44,135 bases of DNA from Thermodiscus sp. (GCA_015523485.1 WAKH01000045.1:1-44135); one strand, 5' to 3'; shown: positions 33,416-42,637, counted from the stretch's first letter. Notes: generated by a model from the sequence alone, not told the origin. Translations and numbers: made by a program.

Positions 33416-36400
33416 TACTCTACCGCCTCCCTACTCCTCCTATACCCTGATATACATTTCGCCAGCTCGTTAGAATCAGATTGGTATGCCGCCACTACTG
33501 GGCGGGCAATACCCTCTATCTCCGAGTATACTTCATTCATTATAACTATTCTCTCTGCCACCCCCTTCTCGATCTCCTCCATCTTCTCCTGCAGAGCCCT
33601 CGTCCTCTCCTCAGCTACTAGTGATGGTATCTTCTTGAGATACTCGTAGTCTATCAACTTCTCAAGTCCACGGGGGTTGACAGCGATCTCCCTAGTCAGA
33701 TACTCATAGATAGCTTTACCCCTATGAGTAGGGATAACACGGTCTTCTGGACCCCTGCTAATGTATCTTCTCCTATAGAGCGTCTCCACTATCTTAGCAT
33801 AGGTGCTAGGCCTACCAATACCTCTCTCCTTCATTAGTCTTATGATATCTCCCTCAGTATAGAGTGGTACCTTACTTCTCTTTCTTACATGCTCGAGAAC
33901 CGCCGCTTTCAGACCTGGTTCAAGGGCGTGCTGCTCCCGTATATAGTACCAGACCAGCGTGAACCCTTTGCTGATCGGGTCTTCATCCCTGCCTATTTTG
34001 ACTATTCTGTCGACTGTTATGTAGGAGTCTGAGCCTAGGATCTCAACCTTATACACTGCCCTCTTAACTATAGCCTCCCTCATCTGGCTGGCCATGAATC
34101 TGCGGAATATCAGATCGTATAGCCTATAGTGTGCCGCCGTTAATCTACCAGCGATTGGTAGAACTCCCTCCTCTACTAGACGCCTCAAGTTGTCGGCGTC
34201 GATAGGCCTTGTCGGCCTTATAGCCTCGTGGGCGCCTCCTTCACCCCATCTCCTGGGTCTGAATAGCTTGTCGGCGTCGTCGCCGAACGCATCCTTCAAC
34301 CAGTCTCTTGCAACCTGTATACCCCTATCGCTCACTCTTGTAGAGTCGGTTCTATGATAGGTTATGAGACCCATTTCGAACAGATTCTGGGCGAGCCTCA
34401 TCGTTTCAGGAGCACCAAGTCCTAGGTAACGATTTGCGTCCATTATCATAGAGTCTGTCGTGTATGGTGGTGGCGGATTTATCGTCTCTTCCTTTTCTTC
34501 TATTACATCGATCTTTACATCTACATCGACAGTCTTTGTTTTCTTGAAGAACTGTTTGAGTACTTGGGGCTTTCCTATGAGGTCGAGCTCCGTGAAGTAG
34601 ATACGGGTCCCATTGATTAACAGCCTGTATTCGTTGATCTTCTCTTTTGCCTCCTCAGCCCTTTCTATAATCCAGCCTAGCACTGGCGTCTGAACTCTAC
34701 CAGCACTTAGATTATAATAGTATCTGAACCTCCTGCACCGTGTCTTTTCATTCTCCTGGAATCTGCCTGGCCTTGGAAGATCTTCCAGGGATGGACAGTA
34801 GACGCGGGGCCAGAAGTGACACCATAATAGTGGCGAGAGTGTAAAGCCTATCCACCTATCCTCTATCCTTCTAACTATTTGAGCATCAACTAGCCTCTGG
34901 TCGAAGTCCCTTAGGTTTCTTAACGCCTCCATTATCGCCTTCCTGGTCACCTCGTGGAACTCTAGCCTCTGGATCCCTCGCGAGTATGGTTTGAGGAGGA
35001 GTGCAACGTCCCATCCAATCTTTTCTCCTTCAGTGTCTGGGTCTGTTCCTATCAATACAACGTCTGACTCCCAAGCAAGCCTTCTCAAGTCCTCGACGAC
35101 CGTACGCGAGTCCCTGATGTTAGTGCTTCCACACACGGGACATTTGTCTGACTCTATCGTGAATTGGTACCCGCAGTCCAGGCACCTCTTTATGCTTGTG
35201 TAGATTGGGTGGAAGTCCCTCTCCCTCGAATTAACGACGTATACTCCGAATAACCACTCGGGCGAGCTAACCCCTGGTGGTAGATCGTCGCTTAGCTTCT
35301 CAGTTGCTAGATCGTATACGTGACCGCCACTCGCTATTATTGTGAGTAGGAGGTCCCCAGTCGAGATCTCGTAGGCCCTTAGCCCGCCTGGTAATAATCT
35401 TATACTTGGCTGGCCGAAGAAGCCAGCTATAGTCCTAGCCTTATTCGGAGACTCTACAATCAATAATGCAGTCTTAACGAGGTCTTTGAGCTTCTCCTCA
35501 CCCTTTAATACCCTACGTACCTTCTTCCTCTCCTCTTCTATCTCGGACATTATCTTTTCAAGGTCTAGCTCGTTGAAGTCCCTCCACTGGGCATCCACCA
35601 TCCAGGAAGTCCTCTTGATCAATCCTTGAAGAACCCTCTCATCGTCTACTATAACGACGCTCAATCCTAGCGTGATTCCACCCGCGTATAACCTGCTGGT
35701 TCTGCCACTGGCTTGTAGATAGGTGGCAGCGTCCGCTACCAGGATGTATCTCTCACCATTTACTCTCACAATTGCTATATCTCTCCTCTCTTCAAGATAC
35801 TTCCAGACCTCTTCATCCGATAGAGCGTTAAGGAGGAAGTTATACGCCTCGTAAATGGCCCATGTGGCCTGGCTGGCTTTCGGATCACCTTGCAGTATTC
35901 TTTCTGCAATCATTTGTAGAGCGGCTGGGCTCAAGGATCTCGTAATCCTCCTGACTATGGCCAGGTGCCTCCTAGCGGTCTCGGCAACATCCTCAATGGG
36001 GATATCGACTAGTAGACCCAATAATCTCAGGATGCTTGAGGGTGATGGATAACCTACTTCAGCCGAGAACTTATGCCTGGGGACCCCAGCGAATATGGCG
36101 TACCTAACTCTTTCAGGTAAGTCTATGCCCCTGACGAGTACGCCGTAATAGTTAGCCACACCCACAAGGACGTTTATCTTGCCATCGGCGAAATCCTCTA
36201 GAAGAGTTAGCGGTTTCTTGGAATGGAATGCTTCAGCGTTCACACCAGCCTCTCGGAGCATTTCTGCTAGCTTCTCGGCACCCTCTATTCCATGATCAAT
36301 TGGTACATAAACGAGGGTCCCGTCTCTGAAGTAATTCTTGACCAGGTCAACGACTTCTTCATAAATTTCCTTCTCGGGTTTTTTGAAGGAGTCTATAACC

Positions 36401-37437
36401 CTCCTAAGCCCAATATCTCCTCTACCGCCAGCCTCGAAGCCAAGGAGGACGCGGAACAGTTTGACTCTCGAGCCACGTGGTCTACCCGTTGCACTACTCA
36501 CTATTAGTGTAGACGCCCTTTTCCTTGGCCCTTCGAGTCTACTATCTAACTCTTTGGCCCGCTTCTCAAGTTGTAACAGCTCCTTCTTGAGCTCCTCCAA
36601 TCTTTCCTGCGTTGTCTGTCTCTGGCTGAGTTGTAGGCGTAGAATGTTTGCCCTTAGTGACGCTATCCTTCTTTGGAGTCTGAGTAATTCTAGGCCGTTT
36701 GATATGTCTTCATCGCTGAATCCAACGATCTTCAACACAGCATCGACGCTCTTGGCACTCCTTAACACGGCGTCAACGTCGTCTATGAATACGAGCTTAA
36801 ACTTGATCTTTGATAGCTGGTCGACATATTTTCGAGCGAAGCTGGCCGTTGTTATCAGGACATCGAAGTCTCTGTTATTGAAGGCTTCTAATGCCTCCTC
36901 CCTTTGCTTTTTCCTTAGCTTGCTATGAATCGCCACTATTCTAGCATTGCATCCCACATTATCCGCGTAGGTTGAGATCCTCTTGTATGCCATCTCGACT
37001 AACGTCGTGGTCGGGAACACCAGGTAGCTTTTCGACCTTTTACGGCAGGCGAGGTAGAGGCTTGCTACGAGTCCAAATGTCGTCTTACCCACGCCTGTAG
37101 GTGCTATTATGGAGAAGCTATCTCCTCTAACGAGTCGGCGTGACCATGTTCTTTGGGCCCCCCATGCACGGCTGCCTACAACTTCATAAAAGAATTGTAT
37201 CAGCTCTTCTGATTCCTTCTCGAGTTTGACTATTTCGTTGAAACGTTGTGTTAGCGTCTTGTTTTCTTTTAACGCTCTGTAGATAGAGAAGACGTCGTTT
37301 AGCTCAGTCGCGTATTTTTCGGGTATACATCTAGGACATGGGAGTCCTCTCTGGAGCCTGTCTTCGGTATTAGTCTTTCCACAATTTGGGCATGAGTGTC
37401 TGTACGAGCCTCTTCCTATAATTACTGAGTTGGTCAA
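33415..37437 (-). CDS. rgy: Reverse gyrase
   Basis: A 1340-residue enzyme that introduces positive supercoils using ATP; it marks hyperthermophiles. An N-terminal zinc finger (C16, C19, C34, C37) precedes the SF2 helicase-like domain with Walker A APTGVGKT (112-119) and the DDVD box near 198. The topoisomerase IA domain begins near 650 (LLIVESPNKA), with a second zinc finger (CLDCG...CPVCG), the metal site GTDPDTEGEKIGWD and catalytic tyrosine in GLITYHRTDS near 1027. Both cysteine-type fingers are kept. TTG start, GGTG eight bases upstream. It is coupled to the nitrilase-fold gene. Confidence 0.98.
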   Translation of the reverse strand: MTNSVIIGRGSYRHSCPNCGKTNTEDRLQRGLPCPRCIPEKYATELNDVFSIYRALKENKTLTQRFNEIVKLEKESEELIQFFYEVVGSRAWGAQRTWSRRLVRGDSFSIIAPTGVGKTTFGLVASLYLACRKRSKSYLVFPTTTLVEMAYKRISTYADNVGCNARIVAIHSKLRKKQREEALEAFNNRDFDVLITTASFARKYVDQLSKIKFKLVFIDDVDAVLRSAKSVDAVLKIVGFSDEDISNGLELLRLQRRIASLRANILRLQLSQRQTTQERLEELKKELLQLEKRAKELDSRLEGPRKRASTLIVSSATGRPRGSRVKLFRVLLGFEAGGRGDIGLRRVIDSFKKPEKEIYEEVVDLVKNYFRDGTLVYVPIDHGIEGAEKLAEMLREAGVNAEAFHSKKPLTLLEDFADGKINVLVGVANYYGVLVRGIDLPERVRYAIFAGVPRHKFSAEVGYPSPSSILRLLGLLVDIPIEDVAETARRHLAIVRRITRSLSPAALQMIAERILQGDPKASQATWAIYEAYNFLLNALSDEEVWKYLEERRDIAIVRVNGERYILVADAATYLQASGRTSRLYAGGITLGLSVVIVDDERVLQGLIKRTSWMVDAQWRDFNELDLEKIMSEIEEERKKVRRVLKGEEKLKDLVKTALLIVESPNKARTIAGFFGQPSIRLLPGGLRAYEISTGDLLLTIIASGGHVYDLATEKLSDDLPPGVSSPEWLFGVYVVNSRERDFHPIYTSIKRCLDCGYQFTIESDKCPVCGSTNIRDSRTVVEDLRRLAWESDVVLIGTDPDTEGEKIGWDVALLLKPYSRGIQRLEFHEVTRKAIMEALRNLRDFDQRLVDAQIVRRIEDRWIGFTLSPLLWCHFWPRVYCPSLEDLPRPGRFQENEKTRCRRFRYYYNLSAGRVQTPVLGWIIERAEEAKEKINEYRLLINGTRIYFTELDLIGKPQVLKQFFKKTKTVDVDVKIDVIEEKEETINPPPPYTTDSMIMDANRYLGLGAPETMRLAQNLFEMGLITYHRTDSTRVSDRGIQVARDWLKDAFGDDADKLFRPRRWGEGGAHEAIRPTRPIDADNLRRLVEEGVLPIAGRLTAAHYRLYDLIFRRFMASQMREAIVKRAVYKVEILGSDSYITVDRIVKIGRDEDPISKGFTLVWYYIREQHALEPGLKAAVLEHVRKRSKVPLYTEGDIIRLMKERGIGRPSTYAKIVETLYRRRYISRGPEDRVIPTHRGKAIYEYLTREIAVNPRGLEKLIDYEYLKKIPSLVAEERTRALQEKMEEIEKGVAERIVIMNEVYSEIEGIARPVVAAYQSDSNELAKCISGYRRSREAVE

Positions 37438-37634
37438 CTATCTACACCAAGTGTTCCTCTCCGATTACTTCTTAGTGTAATGCTTCGCCGAGTATTATAA
37501 TTGTATTGAACCATATAATTATCTTATTTTAAAGCATGATAAATTAAAAATAGGTTTTCACGACTCCTGTCGTATAAGCCTAGTACAAGATGTTATATAC
37601 TCTCGTCGATAGACTAATAGGATGGGTGAAACAA

Positions 37635-37778
37635 ATGAGCCTGAACAACATTAAGATAAAGGTATGGGAGAAAGTAGAGGGGCTAAGAAAACCGACTCGC
37701 ATGGCGTTCACCGTGACTAAGAAGGACGAGGAAGAGTACGACTGGTATGTAGCCAGCCTCGTCGGCCTAGGAGCCTAA
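37635..37778 (+). CDS. Small conserved-looking protein, 47 residues, unknown
   Basis: Starts MSLNNIKIKVWEK and ends SLVGLGA; strongly charged in the middle (KKDEEEYD). No family recognised, and it does not match Cren7 or Sul7d as I know them. Support for a real gene: ATG 37635 has GGGTGA five bases upstream, and TTATATAC near 37592 would start a transcript near 37620. A longer in-frame ATG at 37590 lies over the TATA box and is unlikely. Divergent from reverse gyrase. Confidence 0.5.
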   Translation: MSLNNIKIKVWEKVEGLRKPTRMAFTVTKKDEEEYDWYVASLVGLGA

Positions 37779-37947
37779 ACCCCCAACGATTCCTAATAAC
37801 AGCAATATACAGATATACATATACCAGGATCCTCCTAATGAAACAGTTATTGCATTGATACATACCAGAACATTAACTCTTACATATCCAAACCTTTAAT
37901 AGCTAACTAACATTTCAATCTACACGAAGACAAAAGGGTGAAGAAGT

Positions 37948-38187
37948 GTGCCGTACAAGGTAAGGATCGACCCAAGAGACACGTGCATTAGCGACATGGT
38001 CTGTGTCTCCATCTGTGGCGAAGTCTTCGAAATGAATGACGATGACGGAAAGAGCCACATCAAGGCCGAGTTCAGAACTGATCCAAACAACCTAGCAGAG
38101 GGAGTCATTCCAGACGACCTCAAGGACTGTGCCCAGGAGGCAGCCGACAGCTGTCCAGTAAACATAATTCACGTAGAGCCCGCTTAA
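37948..38187 (+). CDS. Ferredoxin, single [4Fe-4S] with Asp ligand (Pyrococcus type)
   Basis: A 79-residue electron carrier. Ligands are C13, D16, C19 and C69 (CISDMVC...SCP): aspartate replaces the usual second cysteine, as in Pyrococcus furiosus ferredoxin, where the cluster converts readily to [3Fe-4S]. C23 and C61 are placed for the disulfide seen in that protein. Acidic composition fits. GTG start with GGGTGA upstream. It could serve the 2-oxoacid:ferredoxin oxidoreductase at the far end of the window. Confidence 0.92.
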   Translation: MPYKVRIDPRDTCISDMVCVSICGEVFEMNDDDGKSHIKAEFRTDPNNLAEGVIPDDLKDCAQEAADSCPVNIIHVEPA

Positions 38188-38324
38188 ACAAAATAATCCT
38201 TTTTAACATTTATTTCTTCTAAATTCTCTGTGCTATTGACAGTAACCACTATAACCTCCAGAATCTACACGAAGTCAAAGCAGGAACAAAACAAAATGAT
38301 AACGACGAAGAGGGGTATAGCGAC

Positions 38325-39125
38325 TTGGAACTAGCTTCATGGAGGCTGCTAGCAAGAACAATGAAAAACGCCGACGTAGTCCTAGAAGTAGTCGACATCA
38401 GGGACCCCATACACACCAGGAGCAGAAGAGTAGAGCAAATGGCCGAGGCGATGGACAAGGACCTAATCATAGTATTGAACAAGTCAGACCTCGTACCTAG
38501 AAACGTTGCGGAGAAGTGGGCAAGGATAATAGAAGGACAAGGCTACGACGTCCTATACATATCCGCTAGACACAGGCTGGGAACAAGGATACTCAGAGGA
38601 TTCATCAAGCATGTCGTAAGGATAAAGCCCTTCAGCGTGGTAGTCGTGGGTTACCCCAAGACCGGCAAATCAAGTATAATAAACGCCTTGAGGGGAAGGA
38701 AAGGAGCGCAGACAAGCCCTATCCCCGGAAGCCCCGGTTATACAAAAGCCATACAATTACTGAAGATTGAGCCAGGCTTCTACATGATTGACACGCCAGG
38801 CGTCATCCCAGTAGAGGGTGGATGGCCAGAAGCAATCATTAGAGGTAGAAGCCCGGAAGAATTAGTCGATCCGGTACCGCCAGCGGTAGCACTACTAGAG
38901 AGAGCATTGAAATACAATCCAAAAGCTGTAGAGAAGGCATATGGGATAAGAGAGCGGGACCCCATGCTTATACTAGAGGAGTTGGCGCGTAAGAGAGGCT
39001 GGTACTATAAGCTATCGAAAGAACCACTCATCGAGGAAGCTGCTAGAACCATTATAAGAGACTACCATAGAGCTAAACTCCTATTCTATGTACCCCCCGA
39101 GGAGTATCTAGGGGGAAGACACTAG
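38325..39125 (+). CDS. Circularly permuted GTPase, YlqF/RbgA (YawG) family
   Basis: A 266-residue ribosome-assembly-type GTPase with permuted motifs: G4 NKSD (52-55) precedes G1 GYPKTGKS (109-116) and G3 DTPG (156-159). Such proteins (YlqF/RbgA, Nog2, Lsg1) mature the large ribosomal subunit. TTG start with GAGGGG upstream. No adjacent ribosomal genes. The C-terminal helical part is the usual RNA-binding extension. Confidence 0.9.
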   Translation: MELASWRLLARTMKNADVVLEVVDIRDPIHTRSRRVEQMAEAMDKDLIIVLNKSDLVPRNVAEKWARIIEGQGYDVLYISARHRLGTRILRGFIKHVVRIKPFSVVVVGYPKTGKSSIINALRGRKGAQTSPIPGSPGYTKAIQLLKIEPGFYMIDTPGVIPVEGGWPEAIIRGRSPEELVDPVPPAVALLERALKYNPKAVEKAYGIRERDPMLILEELARKRGWYYKLSKEPLIEEAARTIIRDYHRAKLLFYVPPEEYLGGRH

Positions 39126-39236
39126 CACCTACCCCCATACAAGATAAACGAAGTCACCACCCTTCTACTAAATAAGTCCCCCATACCATTTGAGCTTGGC
39201 AAGACCACTAGGAAATACTTACTTAGCAGCAATCGA

Positions 39237-39309
39237 GGGAGCCCGGATACCCGGGGGTCATCCCAACCACGCCGCTGACTACGGCGCTGTCAACCCCCAG
39301 GCGATACCC
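39237..39309 (-). ncRNA. GC-rich structured intergenic element with TATA box, probable ncRNA
   Basis: A 73-base GC-rich block between two convergent genes. Visible pairing on the plus-strand bases: GGGGGT (39253-39258) with ACCCCC (39293-39298), enclosing CGCCG with CGGCG (39270-39274, 39282-39286) over a seven-base loop; GCC with GGC and GGG with CCC close the outside. On the minus strand a TATTAAA-type box ends 22 bases before 39309, the ideal archaeal distance. No cloverleaf, C/D or H/ACA box set is complete. It shares a hairpin with the element at 29056. Confidence 0.5.
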
Positions 39310-39331
39310 ATTATTGATTACGAGCCTAGAG

Positions 39332-39339
39332 TTTAATAA
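39332..39339 (-). promoter_or_regulatory. TATA box for the 39237-39309 RNA candidate
   Basis: Minus-strand TTATTAAA, preceded by AGGA in the BRE position and followed after 22 bases by GGG at 39309. The only downstream gene on this strand is far off, so the promoter most simply serves the structured element. Confidence 0.45.
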
Positions 39340-39354
39340 TCCTATACATTTGGG

Positions 39355-39690
39355 CTAGCAGACCTTGCTTCCAGGCTCCACAGGTTCGATCACAGTTAAT
39401 AGGGCGGGCTTTGATTCGTCGCTGCATGGAGCGGCTAGAATCATGCCTTGACTCTCTAGTCCCATTAGCTTCTTTGGCTCTAGGTTAGCCACTACTATCA
39501 CGTATTTGCCTATGAATTCTTCTGGCGTATACCATTTGGCAAGACCAGCAATTATCTGCCTCTTTTCATTGCCGAGATCAACTATCAGTTTTAACAGCTT
39601 CTTTGATTTGGGAACCTTTTCAGCATGGATTACCTTCCCGACTCTTAGATCTATTTTTGCAAAATCCTCATACTTTATTTTCTCAACCAT
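39355..39690 (-). CDS. tRNA-binding domain protein, MetRS beta-like (EMAP-II/CsaA type)
   Basis: A 111-residue stand-alone OB-fold tRNA-binding domain. IDLRVGKVIHAEKVPKSKKL, DLGNEKRQIIAGL and the later KYVIVVANLEPKKLMG are characteristic of the MetRS C-terminal domain, Arc1p and Trbp111. In archaea the domain is often a separate subunit of methionyl-tRNA synthetase. No metG gene is in the window. ATG start. Confidence 0.88.
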   Translation of the reverse strand: MVEKIKYEDFAKIDLRVGKVIHAEKVPKSKKLLKLIVDLGNEKRQIIAGLAKWYTPEEFIGKYVIVVANLEPKKLMGLESQGMILAAPCSDESKPALLTVIEPVEPGSKVC

Positions 39691-39777
39691 CCCATACCCC
39701 TACTTAATAGGATCGATGTTTAAGTGGATAATTAAAGCTAATCACATACTCTCAGAGCCATCTCTGAACTTTCCATG

Positions 39778-40440
39778 TTATCCAATAGACTGCATATCTA
39801 TCGGTATATGCACGGTCAATGTTGTACAGTAGCCTGCAATGTTACACACTGTAGTATTAACCTGAAATGCGCCTTCAAAGTCCCTTGATACAGCAATATA
39901 ATATGTAGTGTGGATTACCCGGCCAGGATCAATACCTCTCTTTACTAGAGCATCCTGGCATAATGAAATGAGATTAACCGCTTCACCTCTCCGTGTTTCG
40001 ATCGTTGGCCACGTATCCAATGGAAGATGTAATGTGAATCCGGGGCCGAAACAGTCAGGTCCTCCTGTGACTAGGACTAGTGTTTCTGAAGAATTATTTT
40101 CTAGGTAAACATTTATTTCAATTATATCTCCACCATTATTAATTATATCAAAGACCTTTGATTTGAGACTGCTATAGTCCGAGTAACTATCGCTCCTGAG
40201 TGCATCGAGTATCTTCTCTTTTATTTGGCTGTCGGCAACATTATAGGAGGCCGTAATATTAACTGGCATCCTCCCAGTCATATTTCCCGATCTTTCGATT
40301 ATTATTGTGCCTCCCGCAATTTCATATACTTTATTTGTCAATGGGTTGACTTGCCTCGATGTTATTGTATAGAGGGAGATGACTGCGAGGAGTACTATTA
40401 TCAATGATAATGTTAATCTTGAGGATTGCGTGTCCACCAC
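39778..40440 (-). CDS. Membrane-anchored extracytoplasmic protein, unknown
   Basis: A 220-residue protein with one N-terminal hydrophobic helix (about residues 9-26) and an outside domain containing several N-x-S/T sites (such as NMTG, NITA, NNSS, NTTV). Two cysteines near the end (VCNIAGYC) could pair. No family recognised. It lies 66 bases from the secreted His-rich gene on the same strand, with which it may form a unit. Confidence 0.6.
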   Translation of the reverse strand: MVDTQSSRLTLSLIIVLLAVISLYTITSRQVNPLTNKVYEIAGGTIIIERSGNMTGRMPVNITASYNVADSQIKEKILDALRSDSYSDYSSLKSKVFDIINNGGDIIEINVYLENNSSETLVLVTGGPDCFGPGFTLHLPLDTWPTIETRRGEAVNLISLCQDALVKRGIDPGRVIHTTYYIAVSRDFEGAFQVNTTVCNIAGYCTTLTVHIPIDMQSIG

Positions 40441-40506
40441 CTATTAATATACTCTAACACTATTAGGGGATTTATGTTTAACTTTGGATCTAACTCTCTT
40501 TAACAT

Positions 40507-41157
40507 TTAAGTTGACGATGTTATAGAGCCAAATCCGTAGACTGGTGACCCAGTAATTGTCACATTCTCGTGATCGTGATGCTCACCTACCTCAACATAG
40601 ATCCATACGATCGCCTTGTCGTGCCCATAAACGTTTACTTGGGGTACGTTTGTTGGGAAAGGTAGATCTCCGCATTCCACATGTCCCCATACTCCGCTGT
40701 TACCAGGTGAGATGAATGGACCGTAGAGGTATACCTCATAGTAGCTTGCTCCTTCTACATTATAGCCCGTTAGCATCACAGGGGGTCCGTCCTCGTTCTC
40801 TAGAACTAGGCCAACCCACAGTCCGTGGCATTCATGTTCATGATCGTTGTCGTGGTCACGGCTTGAAGTAGATATGCTACTAGAGTCATCGTGGTCCTCG
40901 TGTTCCTCATGGTGGTTTATTGTGAGGGTGAATTCAGCTCCATTCGTTGTTAAGTTCATGTGTTCTTCCTCGCAGCATTCCTCGTGGCAACAACAGACTA
41001 TTTTCCAACTCCCTATTTCGAGTGAGCCATTTGCAATCGTTACGTCCGCGTTTATCCGGGTGGTATCGTCCCATGACGAGTAGGAAAGGTAGTTGTATGG
41101 TGATGCTGCTATTAGTGTTGCCATAATCATTACTAGTGCTATGAGTTTGTATCCCAA
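40507..41157 (-). CDS. Secreted His/Asp/Cys-rich protein, possible TasA/CalY-like fibre protein
   Basis: 216 residues with an N-terminal signal-like helix (about 1-18). The next part, SPYNYLSYSSWDD...NADVTIANGSLEIG, resembles the mature start of SipW-dependent TasA/CalY proteins and archaeal bundling-pilus subunits, but only by eye. Unusual insertions are metal-ligand runs: CCCHEECCEEEH (55-66), HHEEHEDHDD (82-91), DHDNDHEHECH (101-111) and EHHDHE (192-197). They could bind Zn, Ni, Cu or Ca, or form a charged loop. ATG start. Function unknown; metal binding is inference from composition. Confidence 0.6.
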   Translation of the reverse strand: MGYKLIALVMIMATLIAASPYNYLSYSSWDDTTRINADVTIANGSLEIGSWKIVCCCHEECCEEEHMNLTTNGAEFTLTINHHEEHEDHDDSSSISTSSRDHDNDHEHECHGLWVGLVLENEDGPPVMLTGYNVEGASYYEVYLYGPFISPGNSGVWGHVECGDLPFPTNVPQVNVYGHDKAIVWIYVEVGEHHDHENVTITGSPVYGFGSITSST

Positions 41158-41310
41158 TTTATCGATACACCGTGGCTGAAAGCCTCAATAAAGCTTTATA
41201 TATTAATTGAAACAATGATATATAACATTACATCGGTAGAGTCCTACAGATACACAACATATCTATATCAGCATTCTATGTCCCCGATTATATGAATTGG
41301 TAGCGTTAAA

Positions 41311-42624
41311 ATGAAGGGTTACACTGAGAAGGCAAAGAAAGGCTACCTAGAAACAGGAACCCTGTTTCCCAGAGACATTATATGGAGCATGGGTCTCATC
41401 AAGGCAGCAGCTGCAAAAGCAAACCACACGCTAGGAATTATAGGGGAGGAGCAATTCAGGGCTATCTATGAGACGGCCTTGGAGCTAGCCAGAGGAGAAT
41501 ACGATGATGAAATCACAGTTGATGTCTACCAGACAGGTAGTGGTACAGGGTTAAACCTAAATGTAAATGAAGTAATCGCAAAGCATGCATCATCAAAATA
41601 CGGCGTTCGAATCCACCCATTAGATGACGTTAACAAGAGCCAGAGCAGCAACGACGTCATCCCAACAGCTGTAAGGCTTATGGCCCTGAAGAAGACTAAG
41701 CAACTCATTCAATCAATCGAAAAATTATACAGTCAACTCGAAGAGTTGGCAGAGAAATATAGGGATTATGTAAAGCCCGGTAGAACCCATCTCAGAGACG
41801 CCCTACCTATAACGTTCGGTTTAGAGTTAGACGCATACGCCAAGATATTCAAACATCACACAGCTTCACTAAGCAATATAATGAAGCTACTCTTGCCTGT
41901 CCCGTTAGGTGGGACGGCTGTTGGGACCGGAGCCAATTCTCCCAAAGGATATCGTGAGAAGGCAGTCTCTATACTCGCAGAATTATCAGGCTTCGATCTC
42001 AAGTCAATGGAGAATCCCTCTGCTAAGATGAAGAGCGTCTACGACCTGATCATTCTCTCAGGAGCGTTTAGGGCCCTAGGCCTGGACTTATACAAGCTAT
42101 GCCAGGATCTCCGGCTACTATATAGCGGTCCATTTACAGGCATAGGTGAGATTGACATCAAGATGGATGTGCCTGGTAGCAGTATTATGCCTGGTAAGAG
42201 GAATCCCGTTACACTTGAAGCAATAATGCAGGCTATAGCAGAAGTATTCGGCTTAGATTCGAGCATAGGGTTCTCTGCAACCCTTGGCGAGCTGGAGTTA
42301 TACCTAGGCTATCCATTGATCGCATATAATCTCCATACAATGGCGAGCCTCCTCATAGAATCCATCAATAAACTCGTAGACGTAGTACTTCCAAACCTGA
42401 AGCCAGACAAGGAGAAAATGGAATCTCTAGCCTGGAGGAGTGCTGCGCTACTCACGGCCCTATCGCCATTATTGGGTTACGATAAGGTCGCTCGTATAGT
42501 AGAGAAGATCTCCTCTGGCATGAGCATACATGAGGCGTTGAGGAGCGAGGGATTACCAGAAAAATTGCTGGAGAAAGTGGATCCTAGGCGGATGCTTCAA
42601 CCCTACGATAGCAGAGAGGATTAG
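41311..42624 (+). CDS. Class II fumarase / aspartase-family lyase
   Basis: A 437-residue member of the fumarase/aspartase superfamily, which eliminates water or ammonia to give fumarate. QTGSGTGLNLNVNEVIA, NKSQSSNDVIP (substrate loop) and the signature GSSIMPGKRNP are intact; the signature carries the catalytic serine loop. Fumarase and aspartase are hard to separate; SQSSND and the absence of a typical aspartase tail lean to fumarase, but GTGLNLN instead of GTQTNMN is noncanonical. It lacks the Ala-Ser-Gly MIO triad, so it is not histidine ammonia-lyase. ATG start. Confidence 0.82.
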   Translation: MKGYTEKAKKGYLETGTLFPRDIIWSMGLIKAAAAKANHTLGIIGEEQFRAIYETALELARGEYDDEITVDVYQTGSGTGLNLNVNEVIAKHASSKYGVRIHPLDDVNKSQSSNDVIPTAVRLMALKKTKQLIQSIEKLYSQLEELAEKYRDYVKPGRTHLRDALPITFGLELDAYAKIFKHHTASLSNIMKLLLPVPLGGTAVGTGANSPKGYREKAVSILAELSGFDLKSMENPSAKMKSVYDLIILSGAFRALGLDLYKLCQDLRLLYSGPFTGIGEIDIKMDVPGSSIMPGKRNPVTLEAIMQAIAEVFGLDSSIGFSATLGELELYLGYPLIAYNLHTMASLLIESINKLVDVVLPNLKPDKEKMESLAWRSAALLTALSPLLGYDKVARIVEKISSGMSIHEALRSEGLPEKLLEKVDPRRMLQPYDSRED

Positions 42625-42637
42625 ACGGTGTTGGTGG

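Noticed and set aside
41600-41625. GTTCGAATCC, a tRNA T-loop-like string
   Set aside because: It lies inside the fumarase-family coding sequence, with no acceptor or anticodon stems around it.
41311-42624. Histidine ammonia-lyase to complete the hut pathway
   Set aside because: It has the GSSIMPGK fumarase/aspartase signature and no Ala-Ser-Gly MIO triad.
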